Assembly (NCBI RefSeq): GCF_000090795.2 | Contig: NW_003546361.1 | Location: 36,197 to 71,915, forward strand | Direction: 5' to 3' | Length of the DNA: 35,719 nucleotides | From: Amphimedon queenslandica | Lineage: Eukaryota; Porifera; Demospongiae; Haplosclerida; Niphatidae | Shown: positions 10,791-20,676 of the stretch, in pieces | Numbering within the stretch: the first letter of the stretch is position 1 | Layout: every line of letters starts with the position of its first letter | The notes under the pieces: generated by a model | Seen by the model: only the letters and a program-made list of their open reading frames with translations | Database searches by the model: none | Told to the model about the DNA's origin: nothing | Program-made: the position numbers and the translations under genes

Positions 10791-11564
10791 AAGTTATGAA
10801 TTGTGACAGTTATTGTAGTAGTTTATACTGTTTGTCACTATGAGTATATTCACTATTAAGAGAATGCAAGGCATGTATACTGTTGCTACTAGGAGTAGTT
10901 TCTTATTCTACAGTCAATTCCAATTATAGTAACTATTATAGTTTGAATTAACACTCTAGTTGCCCATGAGTAGCAGGCAAGCAAGGGTATACTACTGCAG
11001 TCATTTCCATCAGTCAGTGCATTCATTACTTGTATACTTCAATAACTGTAAAGTGTACAGTCACCATAAACTAATATCCTAGTACTATAGGAGGAAACTT
11101 TAAATTGGTGGTGTTTAATATCTGTGATTCTGATGTATTTTGGTGTTTTCATATTACATGTACTAATATTGTCACTAATATGTGTCATTGAACATGCTCA
11201 ACATAGAATTGTCAATTGCCAAAATAAACTCACATGTACCTAACACAAGCAGTAGAGTTTATATATTCTTTATATTGTCAAGTCCCTATTTATGTGTATG
11301 GGAAAAATTACATTTTAGTAATAAATTAGATTGCAATAGTTACAGTGCATTAGCAAGTACATATAAAGTCAATCTACTAGTACTAGTAATAGTTAATTAG
11401 TCTGAACATTATTTAGTGATCAGTGAATTAAGTGAGTTTGTACAAATACGGGTCATTCGTCTAACTATTTTTAAAGTTAATCTTCATGATAGGGGGCAAA
11501 GCCACTTCAAGTAATGTTTTACATTCATCAAGTAGTTTAGCAATAGTTGTCACTTTATCAAGCA
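10791..11564 (+). repeat. Intergenic repeat block R1 (copy 1, longest)
   Basis: Homologous to 16211-16575 and 20011-20676. Shared landmarks are gagaatgcaaggcat, a 'ctactaggagtag' segment, gtagcaggcaagcaagggt and ataggaggaaacttta. The copy at 20011 stays alignable to the end, through 'aacatgctca' and 'atgatagggggca'. The small open frames inside it are not conserved, so I see no gene. Confidence 0.7.
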
Positions 11565-11592
11565 ATGGAAGGAGAGGAGAGTCAAATCTATT
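11565..11592 (+). pseudogene. Array 5' fragment
   Basis: The start context tcaagcaATGGAAGGAGA and about nine codons (MEGEESQIY) are recognisable, then the family sequence ends. The upstream flank matches that of the gene at 20677, so this is the stump of a lost copy of that subtype. From here to 11756 I see nothing further. Confidence 0.7.
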
Positions 11593-11756
11593 TTGTATCA
11601 CCATTTTACCATTTTGTAACCATTTTACACAATTCATCAAAGACCAATAGAGTATAACCTCATAATTTAAGTATCCAGCCATCATTCTCAGTTATCAGTA
11701 TACAATACCCACTCATGACATTCCACCAAATAAGTGATTATTAGTTTCAGATCATT

Positions 11757-11899
11757 ACTTTAATTGAAATAGTTGCAATAACTACTCATACCATTAACAA
11801 GTGTATAGTCGTATGAACTTAATAAAATCAGTTTATTAATGATGGTTAATGACTCTGAACATTATAGTTTAGCAATAGTCGTCATCTTCTCATCAAGCA
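11757..11899 (+). promoter_or_regulatory. Conserved 5' block of array receptor 2
   Basis: Shares with 10385-10530, 16681-16777, 18366-18485 and 29876-29966 the order 'acaagtgtatagtc', 'gaacttaataaaatcagttt', 'tagttaat', then the start context. Conservation directly before the ATG suggests a promoter or 5' UTR, but shared descent alone could explain it. Confidence 0.4.
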
Positions 11900-13255
11900 A
11901 TGGAAGAAAGACAGAGTCAAGCCTATGAGAGCCTGAACCGTGAGACTATCAACAAGGACAATTCATATGAGCAGTGTCAAGTGACAGCTACTGAAGGAAG
12001 AAAACCAGAAGAGCCGGCCAAGAATATAGAGCAAAGGAAGAAGAAGGAGCTAACGTGGAATAAACCAATCATTATTGTCATCATTATTGTATTACTGTCA
12101 CTGATAGTAATATTTCAGGTTATCATCTTTTGCTTGTTAGTAGCTCAAATGTCAACAAGAGATGCAGCATGTACTACTGGAGCTACTGCTCAATGGGCTA
12201 ATGATATAGTCGATAAAGTTAACAGCAATGTAACAGGGAGCCTTCTTGACTTCAATGAATGGGCTAATGGTGTATCACAAAATACCCTTCAACTATTTCA
12301 GAACAATACCAACTTTACTCAACTCGACGAACAAATCTTACAAACTACAAAAGATTCTGCACAAAGGCTCATTAACATTGTCAATACTCTCTCTAATCTA
12401 CAAGACACCAGTACCTCTACTGCTGGAGTGGTTGATGATATACTACTAATAGTATTACAACGGTTAGTACTACAAGAAAATGAATCGTTCACCTCATGTA
12501 AGGAATTAAAAGGCCAATACCCAATCAGTCCATCAGGTTATTATATACTGGCATCAAATAATGGTTCAGATGATTATACTGCTTACTGTAATATGGGAAC
12601 ATTGTGTGGTTCAGGAGGAGGATGGACAAGACTAGCATATCTGGATATGTCTGATGCTACACAGAACTGTCCTTCTGGGTTTAGACTGTACCAGTCAGGA
12701 GGAGTTAGAGCTTGTGGTAGGAATATCACTGGTGCTGGGTGTGCTTCAGTTCAGTTCCCATCTAACGGTATCAGTTATTCTCAGATATGTGGTAGAGTAA
12801 TAGGATATCAATATGCAAGACCTGATGCCATTGATAATAATAACGGTATCAATTCTTATTACGTTGATGGTGTTAGTATCACTCGTGGGTCTCCTCGTCA
12901 ACATGTCTGGACACTAATGGCTGGGGAAAGTGAATCAACTACTTCCCGTTCATGTCCATGTAATAATGGTAGTACAACATCAGTGCAGTCTTTTATTGGT
13001 AATAACTACTTCTGTGAATCAGGTACTAATGCAAGCTTACCATCTAATATTCTCTACACATCTGATCCACTCTGGGATGGTCAAGGTTGTGGTTCTCTTG
13101 AATCAACATGTTGTAATGTTCCTGGTATCCCATGGTTTCACAGAGACTATGGTAGCACTACCACTACTGACTATATTGAGTTGAGGGTCTGCGGTAGCCT
13201 AAACAACCACTATGAAGACAGTCCTGTTAGTTATTATGAGATTTATGTTAAGTAG
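11900..13255 (+). CDS. Array receptor 2
   Basis: 451 residues, same layout as array receptor 1. Tail with Tyr9 (YESL) and Tyr23 (YEQCQV), the only copy with Gln in YEQ, and the only intact copy starting MEERQ. A strongly basic KNIEQRKKKE precedes the anchor (about 56-82), which is very Ile-rich. The stalk has two W-A-N units (QWANDIVDKVNSNVTGS, DFNEWANG) and the linker has lost most of its Thr-Gly-Ala repeats. The head runs from about residue 198. Its first loop (ARPDAIDNNNGINSYYVDG) is of the type in the copy at 20677, whereas the C-terminal loop (SLNNHYEDSPVSYY) is matched only by the broken fragment at 24995. Confidence 0.9.
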   Translation: MEERQSQAYESLNRETINKDNSYEQCQVTATEGRKPEEPAKNIEQRKKKELTWNKPIIIVIIIVLLSLIVIFQVIIFCLLVAQMSTRDAACTTGATAQWANDIVDKVNSNVTGSLLDFNEWANGVSQNTLQLFQNNTNFTQLDEQILQTTKDSAQRLINIVNTLSNLQDTSTSTAGVVDDILLIVLQRLVLQENESFTSCKELKGQYPISPSGYYILASNNGSDDYTAYCNMGTLCGSGGGWTRLAYLDMSDATQNCPSGFRLYQSGGVRACGRNITGAGCASVQFPSNGISYSQICGRVIGYQYARPDAIDNNNGINSYYVDGVSITRGSPRQHVWTLMAGESESTTSRSCPCNNGSTTSVQSFIGNNYFCESGTNASLPSNILYTSDPLWDGQGCGSLESTCCNVPGIPWFHRDYGSTTTTDYIELRVCGSLNNHYEDSPVSYYEIYVK

Positions 13256-13462
13256 TGAACTAGTGAAGTGTTTGTGTGTGCTTAAAGTTTCATTTAAAAT
13301 TTTGACAGAAATAATGAACTAATTCAGAGCTAATCTGCATGAGCGAGCCTCCACATGCATAATGATACAAGTATCCACAAATACATATGCATGTATAAAT
13401 ATGTCACCATTATTTATGCAAATGGGAAAAGCATAGGATTAGTTTCAGGTCATATAGCATAG
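13256..13462. other. Flank before the assembly gap
   Basis: A short GT-rich stretch follows the stop codon; then unremarkable AT-rich sequence up to the Ns. No gene seen. Confidence 0.5.
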
Positions 13463-13472
13463 NNNNNNNNNN
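13463..13472. other. Assembly gap (10 N)
   Basis: Ten Ns. The sequence after the gap begins in the middle of a head domain, so at least 750 bp of coding sequence, and probably more, is missing. The length of 10 is likely a placeholder. Confidence 0.97.
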
Positions 13473-13885
13473 GTAATGATATCAATTCTTATTACGTTGA
13501 TGGTGTTAGTATCACTCGTGGGTCTCCTCGTCAACATGTCTGGACACTAATGGCTGGATATAGTGAATCAAGTGCTGCATCAAGTTCATGTCCATGTAAT
13601 AATGGTAGTTCAGTATCAGTGCAGTCTTTTATTGGTAACAACTACTACTGTGAATCAGGGAATACTGCTAGCAGTACGTCAAATACTCTATACACATCTG
13701 ATCGACTTTGGGATGGATCTTGTCGTTCTCTTGAAGCTACTTGCTGCAACTTTGGCCTCCCATGGTTTCACAGAGACTACGGTAGCACTACCACTACTGA
13801 CTATATTGAGTTGAGGGTCTGTGGAGATGAAGGAACTAATAATGAAGACAGTCCTGTTAGATCTTATGAGATTTATATTAAGTAG
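13473..13885 (+). CDS. Array receptor 3, C-terminal part after the gap
   Basis: The frame opens at 13475 (NDINSYYVDG) and runs to TAG at 13883-13885, covering the last 136 residues of the head. No stop or frameshift occurs, so it may be an intact gene whose 5' two thirds fall in the gap. It differs from its neighbours by a shortened DRLWDGSCRSLEATCCNFGL in place of DPLWDGQGC...CCNVPGI, and by the DEGTNNED loop typical of the copies farther right. Confidence 0.8.
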
Positions 13886-14734
13886 TAAAGTGTGTGTGTG
13901 TGTGTGTGTGTATGTATGTGAATTAAATTTTTATTCCAGTAGCTTATACAAACATGTAGTTGCTATTTGATTTCTATAGTGAAGTTCTTAATTTACTGTT
14001 TTTGACAAAAATAACTATTGCCCCTATATGGGGATTAGTGATGATAGTTTAAACATGTGTTAAATTAAATTATATGAGCATTAGAGAATATCTATCATCA
14101 AGAGAATGCAAGGTACATTTGTATGTACTACTATAGGAGTAGCGGCTCATTACTAATTTACTTCATTTGGAATTAACAGTTTGTTTCAGTGAGGCATTAT
14201 TTGCTGATTCCCAATGTACACTAAAAGACTATTTCATACTGCAACACATCAATAACACCAAAAGTTCCAAGATAAGAATTGATCAGTAGTTACTACTTTA
14301 CTAAACCATGTTAAAGTTATTGTGGTGTATAGTACATGTACATGTAATTTAGTAACATACCAAGGACATGTACTTCCCTGCATCCTATAAAAGAAACCTG
14401 AAAATTAGAAATTGCAATGCAACAGTTCTTCAATATAATATGATCATCCTCAAGTTAGTTTTAATTATTGCAGTACTGTAATGTAACTAACTTACTTGAT
14501 GCATCAATAGAGCTCTGTATCACTTATTCTTTTACATGACATAAATACTATGCTACCAAATAAGGGATGATTAGGTTCAGGTTATTGGTGTAATTGATTA
14601 TAGTTAGAATAGCTTCCCATGCATTAACTAGTGTATAGACATCACACAATTAATGAAACCAGTCCATTAGGGATAGTTATTACAATACTAGTTAATAACT
14701 TTATAATCCAGAGTCATAATCTACTTATCAAGCA
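13886..14734 (+). repeat. Intergenic repeat block R2 (copy 1) with promoter block
   Basis: Starts with a GT tract directly after the stop codon, then aligns nearly end to end with 17680-18485: gtgaattaaat, 'ctatatggggattag', 'gctgattcccaatgtacact', 'catcctataaaagaaacct', 'cttacttgatgcatcaatag'. The last 110 bp form the 5' block of the next gene. The TATAAAA at about 14386 is too far (about 350 bp) to be an obvious core promoter. No gene. Confidence 0.65.
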
Positions 14735-16156
14735 ATGGAAGGAGAGCAGAATCAAGTCTATAAGGATCTAGACCACGGCACTATCAATGAGGACAATATA
14801 TATGAATTGTGTCAAGTCAAAGTTACTGAAGAAAGGAGAGCTGAAGAGAGAAGAGTTGAACAACCACAGAATATTAAGAAAAGGAAGCTAACAACTTGGC
14901 ATAAACCAATAATCCCAGTATTACTGTCACTGATAGTAATAGTACAGGTTGGCATCCTTTGCTTGTTATGCTTGTTACTGGCTCATATGTCTACAAGTGG
15001 TACAACATGTACTACTGGAGCTACTACTGGAGCTACTACTGGAGCTATTGCTGGTAACAATGAATATCCTAACTTCACTCAATGGGCTAATGATATAGTC
15101 AATAAAGTTAACAGCAATGTAACAGGGAGCCTTCCTGACTTCAATGAATGGGCTAATGGTGTATCACAAAATACCCTTCAACTATTTCAGAACAATACCA
15201 ACTTCACTGAACTTGATAAACAAATCTTACAAACTACAAGAGATTCTGCACAAAAGCTCATTAACATTGTCAATACTCTCTCTAATCTACAAGACACCAG
15301 TACCTCTACTGCTGGAGTGGCTGATGATATACTACTAATAGCACAAAAACTATTAATACTACACAATGACTCAACTGCTTTACTTACCTCTTGTAAAGAG
15401 ATTAAGAAGAGACTACCTAACAGTCCATCAGGTTATTATATACTGGCAGGACCTACTGGAACATATTCTACATACTGTAATATGGGAACATTGTGTGGTT
15501 CAGGAGGAGCATGGACAAGAATAGCATATCTAAATATGACTGATGCTACACAGAACTGTCCTTCTGGGTTTAGACTGTACCAGTCAGGAGGAGTTAGAGC
15601 TTGTGGTAGAAATAGCAGCAGTGGTGGTAGCTGTGCATCAGTTCAGTTCCCATCTAATGGTATCAGTTATTCTCAGATATGTGGTAAAGTAACAGGATAC
15701 CAGTTTAGTCATACTGATGGTCTTCATACTTATGGTACTATTGATTCTACTTATCTTGAAGGTGTTAGTATCACTCGTGGGTCTCCCCGTCAACATGTCT
15801 GGTCACTACTTTCTGGTTATACTGAACTTGGTTCAGGTTCATGTCCATGTAATACTGGTAGTTCAGTATCAGTGCAGTCTTTTATTGGTAATAACTACTT
15901 CTGTGAATCAGGGAATTCCTATAGCAGTAGTACATCACAAATTCTCTACACATCTGATCCACTCTGGGATGGTCAAGGTTGTGGTTCTCTTGAATCACCT
16001 TGTTGTAATGTTCCTGGTATCCCATGGTTTCACAGAGACTATGGTAGCAATACCACTACTGACTATATTGAGTTGAGGGTCTGTGGAGATTATCATGCTG
16101 ATCCTGCCGAAGGTGAAGACAGTCCCGTTAGTTATTACGAGATTAATGTTAAGTAG
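14735..16156 (+). CDS. Array receptor 4
   Basis: 473 residues, start in the conserved context. Tail tyrosines Tyr9 (YKDL) and Tyr23 (YELCQV); basic KKRK before the anchor (about 59-83), which carries a duplicated CLL (ILCLLCLLLAH). A Thr-Gly-Ala linker and two W-A-N stalk units follow. The head begins near residue 217. Loop 1 (HTDGLHTYGTIDSTYLEG) is identical to that of the copy at 18486, and the end (EGEDSPVSYYEINVK) has Asn where others have Tyr. Confidence 0.9.
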   Translation: MEGEQNQVYKDLDHGTINEDNIYELCQVKVTEERRAEERRVEQPQNIKKRKLTTWHKPIIPVLLSLIVIVQVGILCLLCLLLAHMSTSGTTCTTGATTGATTGAIAGNNEYPNFTQWANDIVNKVNSNVTGSLPDFNEWANGVSQNTLQLFQNNTNFTELDKQILQTTRDSAQKLINIVNTLSNLQDTSTSTAGVADDILLIAQKLLILHNDSTALLTSCKEIKKRLPNSPSGYYILAGPTGTYSTYCNMGTLCGSGGAWTRIAYLNMTDATQNCPSGFRLYQSGGVRACGRNSSSGGSCASVQFPSNGISYSQICGKVTGYQFSHTDGLHTYGTIDSTYLEGVSITRGSPRQHVWSLLSGYTELGSGSCPCNTGSSVSVQSFIGNNYFCESGNSYSSSTSQILYTSDPLWDGQGCGSLESPCCNVPGIPWFHRDYGSNTTTDYIELRVCGDYHADPAEGEDSPVSYYEINVK

Positions 16157-16680
16157 TGAAAGTGTGTACATACAAATGTATCTATGCTTAAATTTTAATT
16201 TAGTTTCATCATAAGTTTTGAATTGTGAAAGTTACAGTAGTATAGTTTATAGACTGTTTGTTACTATCAAATTTGATTAAGAGAATGCAAGGCATACTGT
16301 TGCTACTGGGAGTAGTTTCTTATTCTACAGTCAATTCCAATTATAGTAATTACTATAATTTGAATTGACTCTAGTTGCCCATGAGTAGCAGGCAAGCAAG
16401 GGTATACTACTGCAGTCATTTCCATCAGTGAGAGCAATCATTACTTGTATGCTTTAATAACTGTAAAGGGCACAGTCACCATAAACTAATATCCTAGTAC
16501 TATAGGAGGAAACTTTAAATGGTGGTGTTTAATATCTGTGATTCTGATGTATTTTGTTGTTTTTATATTACTAATGTTGCCACTATAGACTATGTACCCA
16601 TATACAATACCCACTCATTACATTCTACCAAATTATTAGTTTTAGGTCATTAGTTACAATTAAAATAGTTGTAATAACTA
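16157..16680 (+). repeat. Intergenic repeat block R1 (copy 2)
   Basis: 16211-16575 aligns with 10791-11160 and 20011-20345. It then passes into a segment shared with 10310-10400 and 11690-11760 ('tacaatacccactcat'). No gene. Confidence 0.65.
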
Positions 16681-16777
16681 CTCATGCAATTAACTAGTGT
16701 ATAGTCACACATTATGAAGTTAATAAAATCAGTTTATTAGTGGTAGTAACACAATTTTAATCCACAATTATCAAGCA
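16681..16777 (+). promoter_or_regulatory. Conserved 5' block of the truncated copy at 16778
   Basis: A clear example of the block: ctagtgtatagtcacac, then gttaataaaatcagttta, then the start context. Confidence 0.4.
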
Positions 16778-17575
16778 ATGGAAGGAGAGCAAAGCCAAGC
16801 CTATGAGAGCCTAAACCGTGAGACTATCAACAAGGACCATCATGAATATGAGCTGTGTCAAGTAGCAGCTGCTGAAGAAGGCAGAGTTGAAGAGAGGAGA
16901 GTTAGACTACCTGAGAATATGAAGAAATGGAAGAACATGGACCTAACATGGAATAAACCAGTCATTATTATCATCATTCTATTGCTGTCACTGATAATAA
17001 TACTGCTAATAATTATCTTTTGCTTGTTACTGGCTCATATGTCTACAAGTGGTACATGTACATGTACTACTGGAGCTACTGCTAGAGCTGCCAATGGTGG
17101 TGATTATTAATCAGTGGGTAGGGCCACTGGACTGGACCAATAGACTGGACTAATTTTTAACATTTAAAAAATATTATAATTACATGATTTATGATGAACT
17201 TAGACTTATTAACTACCACCCACACTAAACCTAAACATTGAAACCTAAAACAAAAGCCACCTAATAAATCTAATTTAATTAATTTACTTCACATGCAATA
17301 TACTTGTAGCACGGTATTGATACCATCTTTTGTTGGTAACAACTTTTGTGACTCCTATCAAATTCTCTACACATCTGATCCACTTTGGGATGGTCAAGGT
17401 TGTGGCTCTCTTGAATCACCTTGTTGTAATGTTCCTGGTATCCCATGGTTTCACAGAGACTATGGTAGCAATACCACTACTGATTATATTGAGTTGAGGG
17501 TCTGTGGAGACGAGAACTGATGATGAAGACAGTCCTGTTAGTTATTATGAAGTTTACTTCATATACATGTAGTGT
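16778..17575 (+). pseudogene. Array copy with deleted middle (tail and anchor, then 3' fragment)
   Basis: 16778-17110 encodes an undamaged 110-residue product: tail with Tyr9 (YESL) and a second tyrosine at 24 (YELCQV; one residue is inserted in KDHHEYEL), the anchor, and a short tail ending in NGGDY. About 190 bp of unrelated AT-rich sequence follows. The head sequence resumes near 17310 at the FVGNN motif and runs to 17520, where loss of two bases in the DEG loop shifts the frame. About 650 bp or more of stalk and head is missing. The same junction recurs in the copies at 29967 and 34329, so the deletion is ancestral to all three. The short product could still be made as a headless membrane protein, but there is no direct support. 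Confidence 0.75.
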
Positions 17576-18365
17576 ATACATTATGTGGCTTATGTGTTCA
17601 GTAAAAGCTAGACAGTAGTAGAAGCAGTCCAGTGCATAGTTATGACATTTTATGTGACTACATGTACATGTATATGTGAGTGTGAATTAAATTTTCTATT
17701 TAGCATTTCTATAATAATTAGTGATGTTCTTAATCTATTAATTATTTTTGACAAAATAACTATTGTCTCTATATGGGGATTAGTTGTGATGATAGTTTAC
17801 ACAAGTGTTGAATGATATCAACATTAGAGTATATCTGTTATTATGAGAATGTAAGGTACTGCATGTACTATTATCAGAGTAGTTGGATGCTTATCTACAG
17901 TTTTTGTTTCAGTGAGTGCATTATTTGCTGATTCCCAATGTACACTAAGAGACTATTTCATACTGCAACACATCATTAACACCAAAAGTGCCAACACAAG
18001 AATTGATCAGTAGTTACTACTTTACTAAACTAGGTTTAAGTTATTGTGAACCGTCACTTTACACATGTTGTGGTGTGGAAAGTAGCTAATAGTACATGTA
18101 GGTGTAATTTAATAACATACCAAGGACAATGTGTTTTCCTGCATCCTATAAAAGAAACCTGGAATTAAAAATTGTAATGCAATAGTTCTACAATTACTAT
18201 AATCATTCATTTTAATTATTGTAGTACTGTAATGTAACTAACTTACTTGATGCATCAATAGAGTTCTGTATCACTTATTCTTTTACATGACATAAATACT
18301 ATGCTACCAAAATAAGAGATCATTAGTTTCAGGTTACTGCTGTGATTCGTAATAGCTACAATAGC
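17576..18365 (+). repeat. Intergenic repeat block R2 (copy 2)
   Basis: Aligns with 13915-14620 over its whole length after a short segment ('tccagtgcatag', 'gtagaagc') shared with 26490-26520, 28710-28760 and 30745-30780. No gene. Confidence 0.65.
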
Positions 18366-18485
18366 TTCCCATGCATTAACGAGTGTATAGTCACAAGTTA
18401 GAATATAAAATCAGTTTACTTAGTGATAGTTATTATAGACATAATTAATAATTTTAATCCACAGTCATCATCTTCTTATCAAGCA
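18366..18485 (+). promoter_or_regulatory. Conserved 5' block of array receptor 5
   Basis: Contains cccatgcattaac, agtgtatagtcaca and tataaaatcagttta, followed by the segment taattttaatccaca shared with the 5' side of the copy at 8443. Confidence 0.4.
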
Positions 18486-19967
18486 ATGGAAGGAGAGCAG
18501 AGCCAAGTCTATGAGAGTCTAAACCGTGAGACTATCAATGAGGACAATGTATATGAATTGTCTCAAGTGGTAGTTACTGAAGAAAGGAGGGCTGAAGAGA
18601 GGAGAGCTGAACAACCTGAGAATATCAAGAAAAGGAAGAACAAGTGGAATAAACCAGTTATTCATACAGTATTACTGTCACTGATAGTAATATTACAGGT
18701 TGGTATCCTTTGCTTGTTACTGGTTCATATTATGTCTACAAGAGATACAACATGTACATGCACTGCTGGAGCTACTACTGGAGCTACTGCTAGTAACAAT
18801 GAATATCCTAACTTCACTCAATGGGCTAATGATATAGTATCTAAAGTTAACAGCAATGTAACAGGGAGCCTTCCAGACTTCACTGAATGGTCTAATGGTG
18901 TTGTCTCTAAAGTTAACAGCAATGTAACAGGGAGCCTTCCTGACTTTAATGAATGGGCTAATGGTGTATCACAAAATACCCTTCAACTATTTCAGAACAA
19001 TACCAACTTCACTGAACTTGATAAACAAACCTTAAAAACTACAAGAGATTCTGCACAAAAGCTCATTAACATTGTCAATACTCTCTCTAATCTACAAGAC
19101 ACCAGTACCTCTACTGCTGGAGTGGCTGATGATATACTACTAATAGCACAAGAACTATTAGTACTACACAATGACCCAACTGCTTTACCTACCTCTTGTA
19201 AGGAGTTGAAAAGCCAATGCCCAAGCAGTTCATCAGGTTATTATATTCTAGCATCAACTAATGGATCAACTACTTATACTGCTTACTGTAATATGGGGTT
19301 ACTGTGTGGTTCAGGAGGAGGATGGACAAGACTAGCATATCTGGATATGTCTGATGCTACACAGAACTGTCCTTCTGGGTTTAGACTGTACCAGTCAGGA
19401 GGAGTTAGAGCTTGTGGTAGAAATAGCAGCAGTGGTGGTAGCTGTGTATCAGTTCAGTTCCCATCTAATGGCATCAGTTATTCTCAGATATGTGGTAGAG
19501 TAACAGGATACCAGTTTAGTCACACTGATGGTCTTCATACTTATGGTACTATTGATTCTACTTATCTTGAAGGTGTTAGTATCACTCGTGGGTCTCCTCG
19601 TCAACATGTCTGGTCACTAATTTCTGGAATTGATGAACTTAGTTCAAGCTCGTGTCCATGTAATACTGGTAGTTCGGTATCAGTGCAGTCTTTTATTGGT
19701 AATCACTACTTCTGTGAATCAGGGAATCCTAATAGTGCTGCATCATATACTCTTTACACATCTGATCCACTCTGGGATGGTCAAGGTTGTGGTTCTCTTG
19801 AATCACCTTGTTGTAATGTTCCTGGTATCCCATGGTTTCACAGAGACTATGGTAGCACTATAACTACTGACTATATTGAGTTGAGGGTCTGTGGAGATTA
19901 TCATGCTAATGCTGCAGGAGGTGAAGACAGTCCTGTTAGTTATTATGAGATTTATGTTAAGCAGTGA
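18486..19967 (+). CDS. Array receptor 5 (longest W-A-N stalk)
   Basis: 493 residues from the conserved ATG (an upstream in-frame start at 18423 is not family-conserved). Tail Tyr9 (YESL) and Tyr23 (YELSQV). The stalk has three units: FTQWANDIVSKVNSNVTGS, FTEWSNGVVSKVNSNVTGS and FNEWANG; the first two are nearly the same at DNA level, indicating a recent internal duplication. Most units carry an N-glycosylation site. The head starts near 235. The family stop TAG has changed to CAG, so the protein gains one Gln before TGA. Confidence 0.9.
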   Translation: MEGEQSQVYESLNRETINEDNVYELSQVVVTEERRAEERRAEQPENIKKRKNKWNKPVIHTVLLSLIVILQVGILCLLLVHIMSTRDTTCTCTAGATTGATASNNEYPNFTQWANDIVSKVNSNVTGSLPDFTEWSNGVVSKVNSNVTGSLPDFNEWANGVSQNTLQLFQNNTNFTELDKQTLKTTRDSAQKLINIVNTLSNLQDTSTSTAGVADDILLIAQELLVLHNDPTALPTSCKELKSQCPSSSSGYYILASTNGSTTYTAYCNMGLLCGSGGGWTRLAYLDMSDATQNCPSGFRLYQSGGVRACGRNSSSGGSCVSVQFPSNGISYSQICGRVTGYQFSHTDGLHTYGTIDSTYLEGVSITRGSPRQHVWSLISGIDELSSSSCPCNTGSSVSVQSFIGNHYFCESGNPNSAASYTLYTSDPLWDGQGCGSLESPCCNVPGIPWFHRDYGSTITTDYIELRVCGDYHANAAGGEDSPVSYYEIYVKQ

Positions 19968-20676
19968 TGTTTGTGCATATTTATGCTTAAATTTTCATTT
20001 AGTTTAATTATAAGTTTTGAATTGTGACAGTTACAGTGCTGTAGTTCATAGACTTTTTGTTGCTATCAAATTTGATTAAGAGAATGCAAGGCATGTATAC
20101 TGTTGCTACTAGGAGCAGTTTCTCATTCTACAGCCAATTCCAATGATAGTAAATTACTATAGTTATAGTTTCCTATGCGTAGCAGGCAAGCAAGGGTGCT
20201 ACTGCAGTCATTCCTATCAGTGAGTGCATCTATTGTATGCTTCAATAACTGTAAAGTGCACAGTCATTATAGGATTGATAGTGTTTATGATTCTGTGATT
20301 CTCATGCATTTCATTGTTTTCATTACTAATTTTGCCACCATGTGTCATTGAACATGCTCAAAATAGAATTTTCAGTTGCAAAATAAAACTCACACTTAAC
20401 TTAAGTTTAAATAATATTATTGTCTCAGTCTCTATCTACATGCATGTGTATGGGAAAATTACATTTTAGTGTTAAATTAGATTGTAATAGTTACAAGTAT
20501 TGATAGTTAATTAACATTATTGGTAGTGATCAGTGAAGTGAGTTTGTACGGCTCATTTGTCTGACTATTTTTAAAGTTAGATAACCTAATTTTTATGATA
20601 GGGGGGCAGAGCCCCTAATTAATGACAATTTTACATTCTTCTAATAGTTTAGCAATAGTCGTCATCTTATCAAGCA
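19968..20676 (+). repeat. Intergenic repeat block R1 (copy 3)
   Basis: Aligns with 10791-11564 nearly throughout, including the segment 'atgatagggggca' and the start context. This shows the fragment at 11565 derives from a gene of the same subtype as the next one. No gene. Confidence 0.65.

Noticed and set aside
11182..11400. 72-residue plus-strand frame between copies
   Set aside because: The homologous repeat at 20345-20580 does not keep it open.
11461..11685. Minus-strand 74-residue frame
   Set aside because: Spans a broken array 5' end and its flank; not conserved at the homologous site near 20600.
17111..17292. Intron joining the headless 5' part to the 3' fragment
   Set aside because: No donor in a phase that skips the stop convincingly, the 3' part is frameshifted in two of three copies, and all intact members are intronless.
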